Assembly (NCBI GenBank): GCA_014382365.1
Contig: JACNJW010000028.1
Coordinates: 62,001 to 126,000, forward strand
Direction of reading: 5' to 3'
From: SAR324 cluster bacterium
GTDB taxonomy: Bacteria > SAR324 > NAC60-12
DNA length: 64,000 bases
The notes beneath the pieces were generated by a model. The model did not search any database. It had not been told where the DNA came from and saw nothing but the letters and a program-made list of their open reading frames with translations. A program made the translations under genes and the position numbers. Positions 27,523-36,397 of the stretch are shown piece by piece; the stretch's first letter is position 1; each line of letters opens with the position of its first letter.

Positions 27523-28005
27523 CTAAACAAACACCGGTTTTATTTCTCTCATGATTTCAGTAATCTGGTTTCGATCATTATTGAGTTTGATCATGTCGGC
27601 AACCCACCTTAAAACAGCTTTTGCTGTCTCTGGTGGAAAACCCAACTTACCGCAAATTGTAGTCAGCATTTTAACCTCAGAGGTTTTGATTTTTCCATCA
27701 GCCGCAACTACCATTCCCAGAAAAAAGAAAAACTCTCCAGCATATTTACGATCACTAATCAATTCTTCCATCTCCAGTGTTTCGCGTTTATTAATTGACT
27801 CCAGCAGTTCACCCCTGACTACTTCACTCTCAACAATCGAAATCGCATCCTTGAGATAACTCTTCTCTTCATGTGATAAATGTTTATCGACAATCAATAC
27901 ATTCAAAATTGCACGTGCCAACCATTCTCTTCCTTCTTCACTGATATTATTTATGAGCCCTGGAATTAACCTGAATTCTGCAATTGAATTAATATTTTCA
28001 TCCAT
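27523..28005 (-). CDS. TerB-like helical protein
   Basis: A 160-residue, all-helical cytoplasmic protein. The second half contains a TerB/DjlA-like signature, GMVVAADGKIKTSEVKML followed by LGFPPE, and the first half has a weaker related repeat around VLIVDKHLSHEEKSYLK. TerB-fold proteins are found in membrane-associated and stress complexes and bind metals through acidic residues, but no role can be assigned here. It lies 52 bases upstream of the dehydrogenase gene on the same strand and may head that operon. Confidence 0.6.
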   Translation of the reverse strand: MDENINSIAEFRLIPGLINNISEEGREWLARAILNVLIVDKHLSHEEKSYLKDAISIVESEVVRGELLESINKRETLEMEELISDRKYAGEFFFFLGMVVAADGKIKTSEVKMLTTICGKLGFPPETAKAVLRWVADMIKLNNDRNQITEIMREIKPVFV

Positions 28006-28147
28006 AGCATTCTCTGCGTAAAATAGATTAGTATTATTTGCAACAATTCGTTGTGATTAAAACTATTTCCTCCTTACATATCAACCTTGAAAGGCCTTCA
28101 ACTACACTTAATTGTCGCCCCTCAGCATCGCAAAGAGAGAGCTTCTT

Positions 28148-28164
28148 GTCAAGAATGTCTTGAC
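28148..28164. promoter_or_regulatory. Perfect inverted repeat, candidate operator
   Basis: GTCAAGA at 28148-28154 and TCTTGAC at 28158-28164 form a perfect 7+3+7 dyad in the divergent spacer between the TerB-like gene and the helix-turn-helix gene. A second dyad, AAAAGG-AG-CCTTTT, lies at 28175-28188. The layout suits autoregulation by the adjacent DNA-binding protein, which is inference. Confidence 0.4.
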
Positions 28165-28246
28165 CATGACGCTAAAAAGGAGCCTTTTAAAAAGAAAAAC
28201 AATCCGGGACCTTTTTTGAACTTCAATTTTTTTTACAGGAATTCCA

Positions 28247-28870
28247 ATGTCAGACAAGTCTGATCAAATAAATTCAGAACTCTTGAACATCAAGATTGCC
28301 ATTGAGCTAGATCAGGGTACAAGTATCGATGTCATAGCCGAAAAGTTTGGAGTCAAAAGAGTTTTAGTTCAAAATGTTGCAAAAAAAAGTTACGGGTTGG
28401 ACATACAAGCAAAAAAAACTAAAAGCAGGCATTATTCTGAAACAGAAAAAGCCGTTCTGGTGGGAAGAATAGAATCTGGAGATTCTTTGGAAGATCTTGC
28501 GCTGGAAACAGGAATTACAGAAAACACATTGCGCCGTTGGTGCAAGCTGAGTGGGGTAGTAGTTCCCAGAAATCTTGAACAGATCAGTCTTGCAGAACAA
28601 AGAGAAATTAGAGAGTTTTTGGAAGAACAGGATCCTCAGGAAGTAGCTCGTACCTATAACATCAGTCTTGATTCTTTAGAAGAACTCAAGGAACCTGCTC
28701 ATAGTCTTCTCGATGCAGAGACACTAAGTTATTTGTTTGAACTGCTACGTGAAAAACCTAGAGCATCTTCAAAAACACTTTGTAGAGATGCTAAGGAAGT
28801 CGGTCTTGAAATACCGGAAGGAGCTGTGAATTCGTTCAGGAAACGACTTGAATCAAAAGGGATTATCTAG
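28247..28870 (+). CDS. Multi-helix-turn-helix protein, putative DNA-binding
   Basis: A 207-residue protein with at least two helix-turn-helix patterns: residues about 15-45 (IAIELDQGTSIDVIAEKFGV) and 62-95 (GDSLEDLALETGITENTLRRW), the latter like the N-terminal HTH of transposase and resolvase families, plus a weaker third around EEQDPQEVARTYNIS. There is no catalytic domain, so it is a likely regulator rather than a transposase. The ATG has AGGA six bases upstream. Its TAG shares four bases (CTAG) with the stop of the convergent downstream gene. The target is unknown. Confidence 0.6.
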   Translation: MSDKSDQINSELLNIKIAIELDQGTSIDVIAEKFGVKRVLVQNVAKKSYGLDIQAKKTKSRHYSETEKAVLVGRIESGDSLEDLALETGITENTLRRWCKLSGVVVPRNLEQISLAEQREIREFLEEQDPQEVARTYNISLDSLEELKEPAHSLLDAETLSYLFELLREKPRASSKTLCRDAKEVGLEIPEGAVNSFRKRLESKGII

Positions 28871-29199
28871 GAACCAAACTGGTTTTGAGGCAATTCCATA
28901 CTTCTCAAAAGAGCAGCAATTTCATTTAGTTCTCTTATTTGTGGCAAATTTGTATTACCTGTAACTCCAGATACATACTGTCCAGAGGTCTTAGGAGGAA
29001 TTGTTTCCTGCGTCATCTTATCACCACAATTATTTTTAGCTGACTGCAATCTGACATTTTCAACTTTCTCTATTTCAGTTGAACTCACGATTTCGATAAG
29101 AGCTTCGCTGCGTAATCCTTTCAGCATAGAGATCACGTCCGAGATCCCTATACGCTTTTGCGGATCAACTTGAAGGCAAACTCCTGTTTCAGTACCCAT
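28867..29199 (-). CDS. Small hypothetical protein convergent with the HTH gene
   Basis: A 110-residue protein without signal peptide or membrane segment. The N-terminal third (RIGISDVISMLKGLRSEALI) looks helical. The middle is low-complexity polar, with Thr/Gly/Ser, and the end (LNEIAALLRSMELPQ) is helical. No family is recognised. Its stop codon overlaps the stop of the HTH gene. The ribosome-binding site before ATG 29199 is weak (GAGA), so confidence is moderate. Confidence 0.45.
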   Translation of the reverse strand: MGTETGVCLQVDPQKRIGISDVISMLKGLRSEALIEIVSSTEIEKVENVRLQSAKNNCGDKMTQETIPPKTSGQYVSGVTGNTNLPQIRELNEIAALLRSMELPQNQFGS

Positions 29200-29397
29200 C
29201 TCTCAGTTTTATCAGTATTGTGGTAAAAAAGGTTTCTCTGCAAATTACTCGCAAAGTTCATACCACAACTCGAATAAACGTATTTCAGGTGTTTCTGTTA
29301 AACTATAATTGCTTTTGCATAATTGCAAATTAAGCACATTTAGTCTCATATTCAAAGTAAATCTGTTTGATAACGCTGATGGATAACTCAATAATAA

Positions 29398-32300
29398 TCA
29401 GGGCAGACAGTTTTCAGGACATGCAAACTGCTGCTTAAATTTCTTTATCGACACAATACTTTCTCCCGAAGTCTTACCTGCCTGTTGTTCTTTTCCAGTC
29501 ATTCTTAAGAATAACTTACGCTGCCGTGAATGGTGAAAATAGCTGCTTGTCAGCTTTTGGAGGGTATCAAGAGACAATTCCTGAAGGGCCTGAATCTCTT
29601 TACTATTTACATCATATTCAGCATTTCTCTCAAAAGCCAAATTAAACAACCGGCCAGCTTCACCAGTTAACGAGGAAGTCTTTTGTAATTTACCATGCAG
29701 CACCGATTTTTTAGTTTTTTTCAGTTCTTCCTGAGACAATTCATTTAACGATAGGAAGAACTTTTCAAGAAATGCAGTCGTCCTTTCCTCCAGAATTTCT
29801 GTATTGTATTCACCTGACTGAATGATAAATATCATCCCCAGTGTTTTTTCCATGATGGTCATACCTGAATTAACGATGTACCCCAACTGTTGATTTGTTC
29901 TTAAATCATTATAAAACCGAGGCTGCATTAAATTATCAATCACCATCAAGGCTGCCAGTAATTCCGGATCACGTTGCCCAATTTGGAGCTCTGTCACCAA
30001 AGCAGAATTATCAACCTGCATTTTTCGAGTAAAACTATGAGATTTACCCGGAGGAATCTGACGAACTTTTTCCTTAAAACGTTGTCCTTCAGTTAAGGCT
30101 TTATCACCTAGTTTCTCCTGCAAAACTTTAACAACTTTGCTCACCGGTCCAGCTTGAAGGTTGCCATATGCAAAGCCCTCTATAAAGATATTCTCATATA
30201 ATTTTGCAGAAAATTTCTTTAAATCTTTAAGACTGATTTTCTTTATTTCTTTTTCATAATCCATGATTGAAAATTTACGACCTTCCAAGAGTAAACTTCG
30301 AAAATAAAATGCTTGCTGATAAGGTTGTTGAAAATGAAAATTTTGATAACGCCGCAGGCGAATCTCCTTGAGGTTGTTGAATGTTTTATTATCTATCGTT
30401 ATTTTTTTTAGGCGCTCAGCAACTGTTTTTACTAATTCCAGTAATCGATCTGAATAACCACTGAACGTCAAATTTATCCCTTGTTTATCTACGTTGATAC
30501 CATACTCCAAGCCTGCCAAGCTTACTGGATAACTAAACTCATTCAGCCCTTCACGGATAGCATCCGTATATAATTGTGATAAAACAGCATTGCGTGGCGA
30601 AGAATAAACATCTGGAGAATGAATTCGAAACATTAAATGTGCTTTTGGTGTTTCAAAACGAAAATCCTGCTGAAACCATATTTTGCCAAACTCATCATTC
30701 TGTAATAACTGAGGTTCCCCAAGCGCATATTTTCGCAACAGTTCCTTGATTGAGTCGGAATATTCTGCATGAGGTGGGATATTTACCGACGTCAGCAACT
30801 CGTTCCATGACTTCCACTTTAAATCCTGAGCACTTTCCAGTCGTTTCATCACGCCGGCACTCAGGCCTTCCTGCTGGAGCCCTACGATCGACTGGTGTGT
30901 GAGCTGCAGCTTGCCTTGATAAACCAGCACATCAAGGTTTTCCGGTAAAAATGGATTTGCTGCTGGAAGTTTCAATACAGAATTTACTTTAGGGTTACGC
31001 CATTTTTTAATCCAATTGGGATGGCTGGCGCTCAAAGCATATTCAACACCATAAAACTCCTCCTTATCAGTAGTTTTGACTTCTCTTGCAGCCAGAATAG
31101 CCAGCATATTATCCGGAGTTAAACTATAAAGCATACTGTCAAAAATCTTTGGTTTAAACTCTGTTATTTTGTATGGAGCAACTTCCAGTTTACGCAGAGG
31201 ATAGTACATCATCAGAGTAGAGAGGACATTTACCAGCGAAGTTCCTTCAGTCTTTTCCGCAAACCTGTAGTCAACATCAGACATCCGTTTGACCTCATCA
31301 AAGACAAAATGCGGCAATCCGGTTTTTCTCAACAAATGTAAATATTGAAAAACACGTTCGATGACTTTTGAGTAGTTCCTGAGACCTTTTGCTGTCAGCT
31401 GAAGTTTAACCTCAAAACTGGAAAAAGATTTATTGGAGTAACCCCCACCGGCAGACAGACCTGTTGCCAGGTTTTCCTTTTTTAGTAGCGACAGCAAACT
31501 GCCCTTAGCTTCATGTCCTAAAAGAAATCCCAACATACCAAGTGGCTGACTCTTGTAATAATGCAGAGTGCTTGCAAGTGGGAACATCAAGGTCAGAGTA
31601 CGTGTGTCTTTGATAGTTTTAACACGTAGCAATCGAAATTTGGGGTCACGCTTCATAAATTTTGCCGGCACCTTTATTTCAGGCAGGTTGTTGTTCTTTA
31701 CCGAAACGAAACGTGTTAAAACCAAAGCCTGCAAAGTATCTAAATCCTGAGGTCCTGCAACAGCCAGCATCATTCTGTTACTGGAATAATATTTTTTGTA
31801 AAATGATAACAGTTCTTCTCTATTTACGCCTGCAAGTGTTTCCGAGGTCCCGGTGGCAAAATGCCTTGCAGGATGACCGGACTCAAAAGCTTTGCGTTTA
31901 ACTTGAAATATTCTGCGAAAATCATTTGGGATGTTTTTGGAATGTTCTGAGTCAACTGCTTTCATTTCACGTTCTACCAGTTCCGGATTGAATAAAGGGG
32001 CCAGAAAGAATTGTGAGAAGCGGTCAAGACCTTCTTCCAGGTGTTCGGGTGCTACCTCAAAGTGATAGTTAGTCCTGTCTTCTGCAGTATAGGCATTGCT
32101 GAAACCATCATGAGTCGATACAAATTCCTGATAGCTGCCCTCATCAGGGTATTTCTCTGTTCCCAGAAAAAGCATATGCTCAAGGAAATGTGCCAGACCA
32201 AAGCGTTCTGGAGGATCACTCATCGAACCAACACCTACAGTCAAGGAAGCCGCCCCCAGCTGCAGGGTTGGATCTGAAATCAAGATAACTTTCATTTTAT

Positions 32301-32433
32301 TGGGAAGTAGAAAACGGCGGTATTGACGTTGCGGATATCGAGGGTCTGTATTATCAAGTCCACCACCCCAAACGGCAGCAGGTATACTTCCGACAAAACA
32401 AATAGTTAAAAAAAGCAGTAAATATTTTTTCAT
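29398..32433 (-). CDS. Secreted M16 zinc protease (insulinase/pitrilysin type)
   Basis: A periplasmic or secreted metalloprotease that degrades oligopeptides. A signal peptide of about 23 residues (ending AAVWGG) precedes four M16-type lobes in 1011 residues, the full length of pitrilysin. The inverted zinc motif HFLEH is at residues 82-86 with Glu163 as third ligand (KAVDSEH). The first lobe also has YQEFVSTHDGFSNAYT, strongly conserved in the insulysin/protease III branch, and a C-terminal LGYIVNSG segment that forms part of the substrate-binding chamber. It lies alone with 190 bases before the divergent cyaY. Confidence 0.92.
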   Translation of the reverse strand: MKKYLLLFLTICFVGSIPAAVWGGGLDNTDPRYPQRQYRRFLLPNKMKVILISDPTLQLGAASLTVGVGSMSDPPERFGLAHFLEHMLFLGTEKYPDEGSYQEFVSTHDGFSNAYTAEDRTNYHFEVAPEHLEEGLDRFSQFFLAPLFNPELVEREMKAVDSEHSKNIPNDFRRIFQVKRKAFESGHPARHFATGTSETLAGVNREELLSFYKKYYSSNRMMLAVAGPQDLDTLQALVLTRFVSVKNNNLPEIKVPAKFMKRDPKFRLLRVKTIKDTRTLTLMFPLASTLHYYKSQPLGMLGFLLGHEAKGSLLSLLKKENLATGLSAGGGYSNKSFSSFEVKLQLTAKGLRNYSKVIERVFQYLHLLRKTGLPHFVFDEVKRMSDVDYRFAEKTEGTSLVNVLSTLMMYYPLRKLEVAPYKITEFKPKIFDSMLYSLTPDNMLAILAAREVKTTDKEEFYGVEYALSASHPNWIKKWRNPKVNSVLKLPAANPFLPENLDVLVYQGKLQLTHQSIVGLQQEGLSAGVMKRLESAQDLKWKSWNELLTSVNIPPHAEYSDSIKELLRKYALGEPQLLQNDEFGKIWFQQDFRFETPKAHLMFRIHSPDVYSSPRNAVLSQLYTDAIREGLNEFSYPVSLAGLEYGINVDKQGINLTFSGYSDRLLELVKTVAERLKKITIDNKTFNNLKEIRLRRYQNFHFQQPYQQAFYFRSLLLEGRKFSIMDYEKEIKKISLKDLKKFSAKLYENIFIEGFAYGNLQAGPVSKVVKVLQEKLGDKALTEGQRFKEKVRQIPPGKSHSFTRKMQVDNSALVTELQIGQRDPELLAALMVIDNLMQPRFYNDLRTNQQLGYIVNSGMTIMEKTLGMIFIIQSGEYNTEILEERTTAFLEKFFLSLNELSQEELKKTKKSVLHGKLQKTSSLTGEAGRLFNLAFERNAEYDVNSKEIQALQELSLDTLQKLTSSYFHHSRQRKLFLRMTGKEQQAGKTSGESIVSIKKFKQQFACPENCLP

Positions 32434-32626
32434 TTTTTATTTTCTGTGATGTATGTTTTCTTAAATTATCAGTTCCAGTTCATTTCATTTTGAGAATATT
32501 TTCAATAAAACGCAAATTGAAAGAAAGTGTTTTTGTATTGACTATCAATGCATCAGGATTACGATAGGCTAGACGTTAATTCTAAATTACCAGTATTGCA
32601 ACTGCACAAATCACTAAACAGGAAAT

Positions 32627-32953
32627 ATGGAAGACAAGGAATATAACGCAAGAACAATGGAATTATTTCAAAATATTGAGGAGAAACTTGACGAATTTGA
32701 AGACGAAATTGATTATGATCCATCTCCCGACAAACTAATGATTAACTTTGAAAAAACCAAAAATGTTGTTGTAATCAATACCCAAAGAGCACTGAAGGAA
32801 ATTTGGTTGGCAGGAAATTCACGTGGTTGGCATTTTCAATTTCAGCCACAGATGGACATCTGGTTTGCAAAAGCAGAACAGATTGAATTTTACCAGTGCC
32901 TGGAAAACCTGCTGTCTGATAATTTGAGTAAGTCTGTTTTGTTCAGTAAGTAG
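32627..32953 (+). CDS. cyaY: Frataxin homologue
   Basis: A small iron-binding protein that modulates iron-sulfur cluster assembly by the cysteine desulfurase complex. The 108 residues follow the frataxin layout: an acidic first helix (NIEEKLDEFEDEIDYD) that provides iron contacts, a beta strand ending in VVVINTQRALKEIWLAG, a WHFQFQ strand and a final helix. AGGA lies just before the ATG. It is not in an isc or suf operon. Confidence 0.8.
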   Translation: MEDKEYNARTMELFQNIEEKLDEFEDEIDYDPSPDKLMINFEKTKNVVVINTQRALKEIWLAGNSRGWHFQFQPQMDIWFAKAEQIEFYQCLENLLSDNLSKSVLFSK

Positions 32954-32988
32954 ACAATCCTTGAAAATGATTTATTGAAAATAACCAA

Positions 32989-33474
32989 CTATTTTTTTCG
33001 ATAATTTCCAGATTTTCCGCCCGTTTTTTCCAATAAATATATTGACTCAATTTCTATGCTCTTGCTGACAGATTTACACATATCATAAAAAGTCAGAGCT
33101 GCAACTGAGGCTGCTGTCAGAGCTTCCATTTCCACTCCGGTACGCCCTGTAGTCTTTGCTGTAACTTGAATAAATGCATATTCTCCATCCAGCTTGATAT
33201 CCACATCAACACCTGAAAGCGGCAACGGATGACACATTGGAATCAATTCCGCTGTCCGTTTTGCACCTTGTATTCCTCCAATTACAGCTGTCTGCAGAAC
33301 AGGGCCTTTTTTAGTACTTCCAGATTCTTTCAGCATTTCAGACAATTCTTTGCCTAAGTGTAAACGAGAGACAGCAACAGCAGTGCGTTCAGTAATAGAT
33401 TTTTCAGAAATTTCGACCATTCTTGGCATATCACTGCCGGAAAGATGGGTAAAATCTTTTTTGGAATTTGTCAT
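32989..33474 (-). CDS. moaC: Cyclic pyranopterin monophosphate synthase accessory protein
   Basis: Converts the GTP-derived cyclohydro-dinucleotide made by MoaA to cyclic pyranopterin monophosphate in molybdenum cofactor synthesis. In 161 residues the motifs are intact: THLSGSDMPRMVEIS, ELIPMCHPLPLSGVDVD, TGRTGVEMEALTAASVAALT and the catalytic TFYDMCK. It is the last gene of a ftsZ-bpt-moaC run on the minus strand. moaD lies 20 kb away with an unusual C-terminus. Confidence 0.95.
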   Translation of the reverse strand: MTNSKKDFTHLSGSDMPRMVEISEKSITERTAVAVSRLHLGKELSEMLKESGSTKKGPVLQTAVIGGIQGAKRTAELIPMCHPLPLSGVDVDIKLDGEYAFIQVTAKTTGRTGVEMEALTAASVAALTFYDMCKSVSKSIEIESIYLLEKTGGKSGNYRKK

Positions 33475-33499
33475 TTTCTATCAAAGGTACTGACAGGTT

Positions 33500-34213
33500 T
33501 TATTTTTTATCTGCATTAAATGGGATCCAGCGCGAATCATGTAATATTTGAGCCGGTTGAAAATTAGCTTTGTAATTCATTTTGGGAGAATTTGCAACCC
33601 AATATCCCAAATATAACCAGCGAATATCAAGAAAACGGGTATACTCGATTTCATATAACAATGAAAAGACACCTAGTCTTCTTGATAAATATTCGGGGTC
33701 AAAAACAAAATAAACCGAACTGATTAAATCCGGTAAGCAGTCCAGCCAGCCTAGGCCTATGAGTTTGTTTCCTAAATAATAACGAATGATTACTGTTGGA
33801 ACCGGAGTTTCAACTAAAAACTCAAAATATTCACTCTCTTCCACCGGAGACTCAACATTATGCCAATCCTGCTGATAGCGTCGATACAGTTCGAAATCAT
33901 CCTGATAAAAACCTACAGGATGATGTTCTACACGTATATCTTTATTTTTACGCCAGGTTCGTCGCTGTCCTTTGTTTTGAGAAAAATTCTGCACGTCAAC
34001 CCGTAGTGGAATACAGGACTGACAACCGGAACAAACTGGGTGATAAATGGAAAGACCACTTCTACGGAACCCCTGATTTAAAAGGGAAGAATAACCATCT
34101 GCAGGTATATTACTGGTCCGGAAAGAAACATTGTGCCAAGTCTCATCATCTCGGTACGGACAAGGACCATTATCTGTCTGATAAAGCTTTATTTGCATTC
34201 CGCTCATTTCCAA
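33500..34213 (-). CDS. bpt: Aspartate/glutamate leucyltransferase (Bpt)
   Basis: Transfers leucine from tRNA-Leu to N-terminal Asp or Glu of proteins, marking them for ClpAP degradation in the bacterial N-end rule. In 237 residues: NGPCPYRDDETW, then VCSGCQSCIPLRV with the three cysteines of the family, followed by FSQNKGQRRTWRKN, and a GNAT-like half ending SSVYFVFDPEYLSRRLG and YLGYWVANSPKMNYKANF. The annotated start is TTG; ATG five codons in (34198), right after a GAGCGGA, would begin the homologous region and may be the true start. It lies between ftsZ and moaC. Confidence 0.92.
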   Translation of the reverse strand: MEMSGMQIKLYQTDNGPCPYRDDETWHNVSFRTSNIPADGYSSLLNQGFRRSGLSIYHPVCSGCQSCIPLRVDVQNFSQNKGQRRTWRKNKDIRVEHHPVGFYQDDFELYRRYQQDWHNVESPVEESEYFEFLVETPVPTVIIRYYLGNKLIGLGWLDCLPDLISSVYFVFDPEYLSRRLGVFSLLYEIEYTRFLDIRWLYLGYWVANSPKMNYKANFQPAQILHDSRWIPFNADKK

Positions 34214-34256
34214 TGTCCAATAAAGATGAATTTGAAATATGATAGGCGGAACAAAC

Positions 34257-35228
34257 TTAAGTCAATCCGGTTGCAATTACTGTCATAGCAACTTCATCTC
34301 CTACTTTATCAGAAAATGTCGCCCCCCAAATCAATTCGACATCATCATCAGCCATGTCCTCAATTAGTGACATTGCTTCCTGAATTTCATAAGCACTAGT
34401 GTCTTTAGGACCGCTCACATGAACCAGGATCCCTTTTGCTCCACGTATATCAGTGTCTTCCATTAGGGAACCATGTAATGCGTCTTCAACGGCATTAATT
34501 GCCCTGTCCTTACCTTTTGCGACTCCCCTTCCTATAACGGCTTTTCCCATCCCCTTCATGATGGTTTGCACATCAGCAAAATCCACATTGATGTCTCCAA
34601 CTCCGCTGAGTAGAAGCGTAATCCCCCTGATTGCATTGATCAGAACCATATCAACCATATGAAAAGCCTCAAGGAAGCTGGTATTTTGAGTACTTGCATC
34701 AAGAAGTTTATCATTGGGAATAACCAGCAAAGTGTCTGTATATTCACGAAGTAGTTCAACTCCTGCTAATCCAGATTGTCTTCTTTTTGTACCTTCAAAG
34801 GAAAAAGGTATAGTCACAATTCCAACAGTAAGAATTTGTTTTTCTCTGGCCAGACGGGCAATAATAGGGGTGGCACCTGTTCCAGTTCCTCCACCCATAC
34901 CAGCAGCAATGAAAACCATATTTGCACCTTCAAGAACCTCATTTAGTTCTTCCAAACTTTCTTCTGCAGCACCCTCTCCAACAGCCGGGCGTGCTCCTGC
35001 TCCCATTCCTCTGGTTAGTTTTTTTCCCAGTTCAATCTTTCTATGTGATTTGTTTCGTTTCAAGGCCTTTATATCAGTGTTGCATATAATAGTCTCAACC
35101 TGATCCAGATTTTCTTCTGCCATTTGCGTGACCACATTTCCACCTGCCCCTCCGACACCAATAATTTTTATATTTGGGATAAATACTTCCTGAATTGGAG
35201 AAAATTGAGTAGTTTGTTTTTCTAGCAT
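34257..35228 (-). CDS. ftsZ: FtsZ cell-division GTPase lacking the C-terminal tail
   Basis: The tubulin-like GTPase that builds the Z ring. The 323-residue chain contains the whole globular core: IIGVGGAGGNVV, the GTP loop GGGTGTG at 112-118, the T7 loop INVDFADV that activates GTPase in the neighbour subunit, and the C-terminal core ending IATGLT. It stops there. The unstructured linker and the conserved tail peptide that binds FtsA and ZipA in other bacteria are absent, and no frame continues them downstream. It is not in a dcw cluster (no ftsA or ftsQ beside it). It may be the only FtsZ or a second copy elsewhere complemented by a normal one. Confidence 0.9.
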   Translation of the reverse strand: MLEKQTTQFSPIQEVFIPNIKIIGVGGAGGNVVTQMAEENLDQVETIICNTDIKALKRNKSHRKIELGKKLTRGMGAGARPAVGEGAAEESLEELNEVLEGANMVFIAAGMGGGTGTGATPIIARLAREKQILTVGIVTIPFSFEGTKRRQSGLAGVELLREYTDTLLVIPNDKLLDASTQNTSFLEAFHMVDMVLINAIRGITLLLSGVGDINVDFADVQTIMKGMGKAVIGRGVAKGKDRAINAVEDALHGSLMEDTDIRGAKGILVHVSGPKDTSAYEIQEAMSLIEDMADDDVELIWGATFSDKVGDEVAMTVIATGLT

Positions 35229-35671
35229 TATTTTAAACTCAAAAAGTAATTAGTGATTATTTCAAATGTATTATATATATTGTAATAAATTATTAATCTA
35301 ACATTAACGGATTCTGTTGTTAATTTCAACAGACTGCTTTAGTTAACAGGTTTCAGAACTGTATTGAGAACCGTGCCTGAAACGCTAGAGATATGCACTA
35401 TTCGTACTACTCCTTGCAAGTCATACTAGATCTTCCAGCTTTAGCCTGAAATTCATCAATTCCAAAAAATTGAACGAACATTTTTTAGCATCTCAAACAC
35501 TACCTACTTGGTGTGGAATCATTTTTAATAATAAACACATAAAATGTAAAAATTTTCGACTAAACCTTGTGGTGATTGATAAATCATGATAAATGTGTAT
35601 TATTGAATTTGCAAACCAATAGAATTTGAGTAGCTTAAAACCACTAGATTAGCATTTATAAAGGTACAATT
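35229..35671. other. Spacer upstream of ftsZ
   Basis: A 443-base AT-rich spacer before the divergent ftsZ and a micro-gene, presumably with the ftsZ promoter. An almost pure A/T stretch lies at about 35265-35300. I see no RNA gene, riboswitch or strong hairpin. Confidence 0.45.
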
Positions 35672-35824
35672 ATGATTCCTGAACAAGTTTTTTATCTTTT
35701 TCTTTTTCCTTGGATTATTTTCATTGCAACCATTCCAGGATCAGTAATGACATTTCTATTTGCCGGCCTGGCAGCACAAATACTCAATTATCTTCCGGAA
35801 AAGACCAACACGGATGGAGAATGA
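35672..35824 (+). CDS. Small predicted membrane protein (50 aa)
   Basis: A 50-residue frame with an AAGG ribosome-binding site eight bases before the ATG. The sequence begins MIPEQVFYLFLFPWIIFIAT, with one or two hydrophobic helices to about residue 41, and ends with a polar acidic tail. It lies 66 bases upstream of the YbjN-like gene. The combination of a good ribosome-binding site and a membrane-like composition supports a real gene of unknown function. Confidence 0.5.
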   Translation: MIPEQVFYLFLFPWIIFIATIPGSVMTFLFAGLAAQILNYLPEKTNTDGE

Positions 35825-35890
35825 GTTGAAATAAACTAAAGCAATCAGCCTTTTGCTTGTACCCATTGAAATTTATTACATGGAGTAGAA

Positions 35891-36286
35891 TTGAACCAGT
35901 ATAGTGCTATGATAACCGACTTCCTACATAACTGCGGGGATGCGGAAAAGGAATTTGTCAATAGCCAGGAATGGTGGATTGCCAGCGGCTCTGCAAAGGT
36001 CCAGATTTTCCTTACTAATCTGGACGATAATGCAGAATTGGTGGTGGCCTCTAACTTGTTTAAATATCCTGAACAAAACCCCGAAATCAATGAATATGTG
36101 CTAAAACTGAATGGTACTCTGAAACTTAAAGGAGTCAGTTTTGGAATTAGAAATAAGCACTTGATTTTAAGTTACGTCCGTCCGGTAAAAGGTTTGGATC
36201 CAGAAGAACTGGAGTGGATTATTGCCAGTATGGCAGTCATTGCTGATGAATACGATGATTTATTGGTTGAAAAGTTTAATTTGTAA
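35891..36286 (+). CDS. YbjN-like / type III chaperone-fold protein
   Basis: A 131-residue cytoplasmic protein with the YbjN (CesT-like) pattern: a first helix, alternating strands KVQIFLTNLDD and HLILSYVRPVKGLDPEELEW, then a final helix. YbjN proteins are regulators or chaperone-like; no specific role follows. The start is TTG at 35891, chosen because GGAG lies five bases upstream; no ATG upstream is in frame. It lies 111 bases before the methyltransferase gene. Confidence 0.55.
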   Translation: MNQYSAMITDFLHNCGDAEKEFVNSQEWWIASGSAKVQIFLTNLDDNAELVVASNLFKYPEQNPEINEYVLKLNGTLKLKGVSFGIRNKHLILSYVRPVKGLDPEELEWIIASMAVIADEYDDLLVEKFNL

Positions 36287-36397
36287 CAAGCAAACACTGC
36301 TCTTCCGTCTTTAATTTGACTTCCCTGTGAAAACCAGACTGCCTGGGTTTACAGTTCCCCTCTGGGTCTGGTCAGACTTGTTGAAATTCTAGGGTGC

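Noticed and set aside
28247..28870. Multi-HTH protein as a transposase remnant
   Set aside because: Its HTH pattern resembles transposase N-termini, but there is no catalytic domain, terminal inverted repeat or target duplication, and the gene is intact with a good ribosome-binding site.
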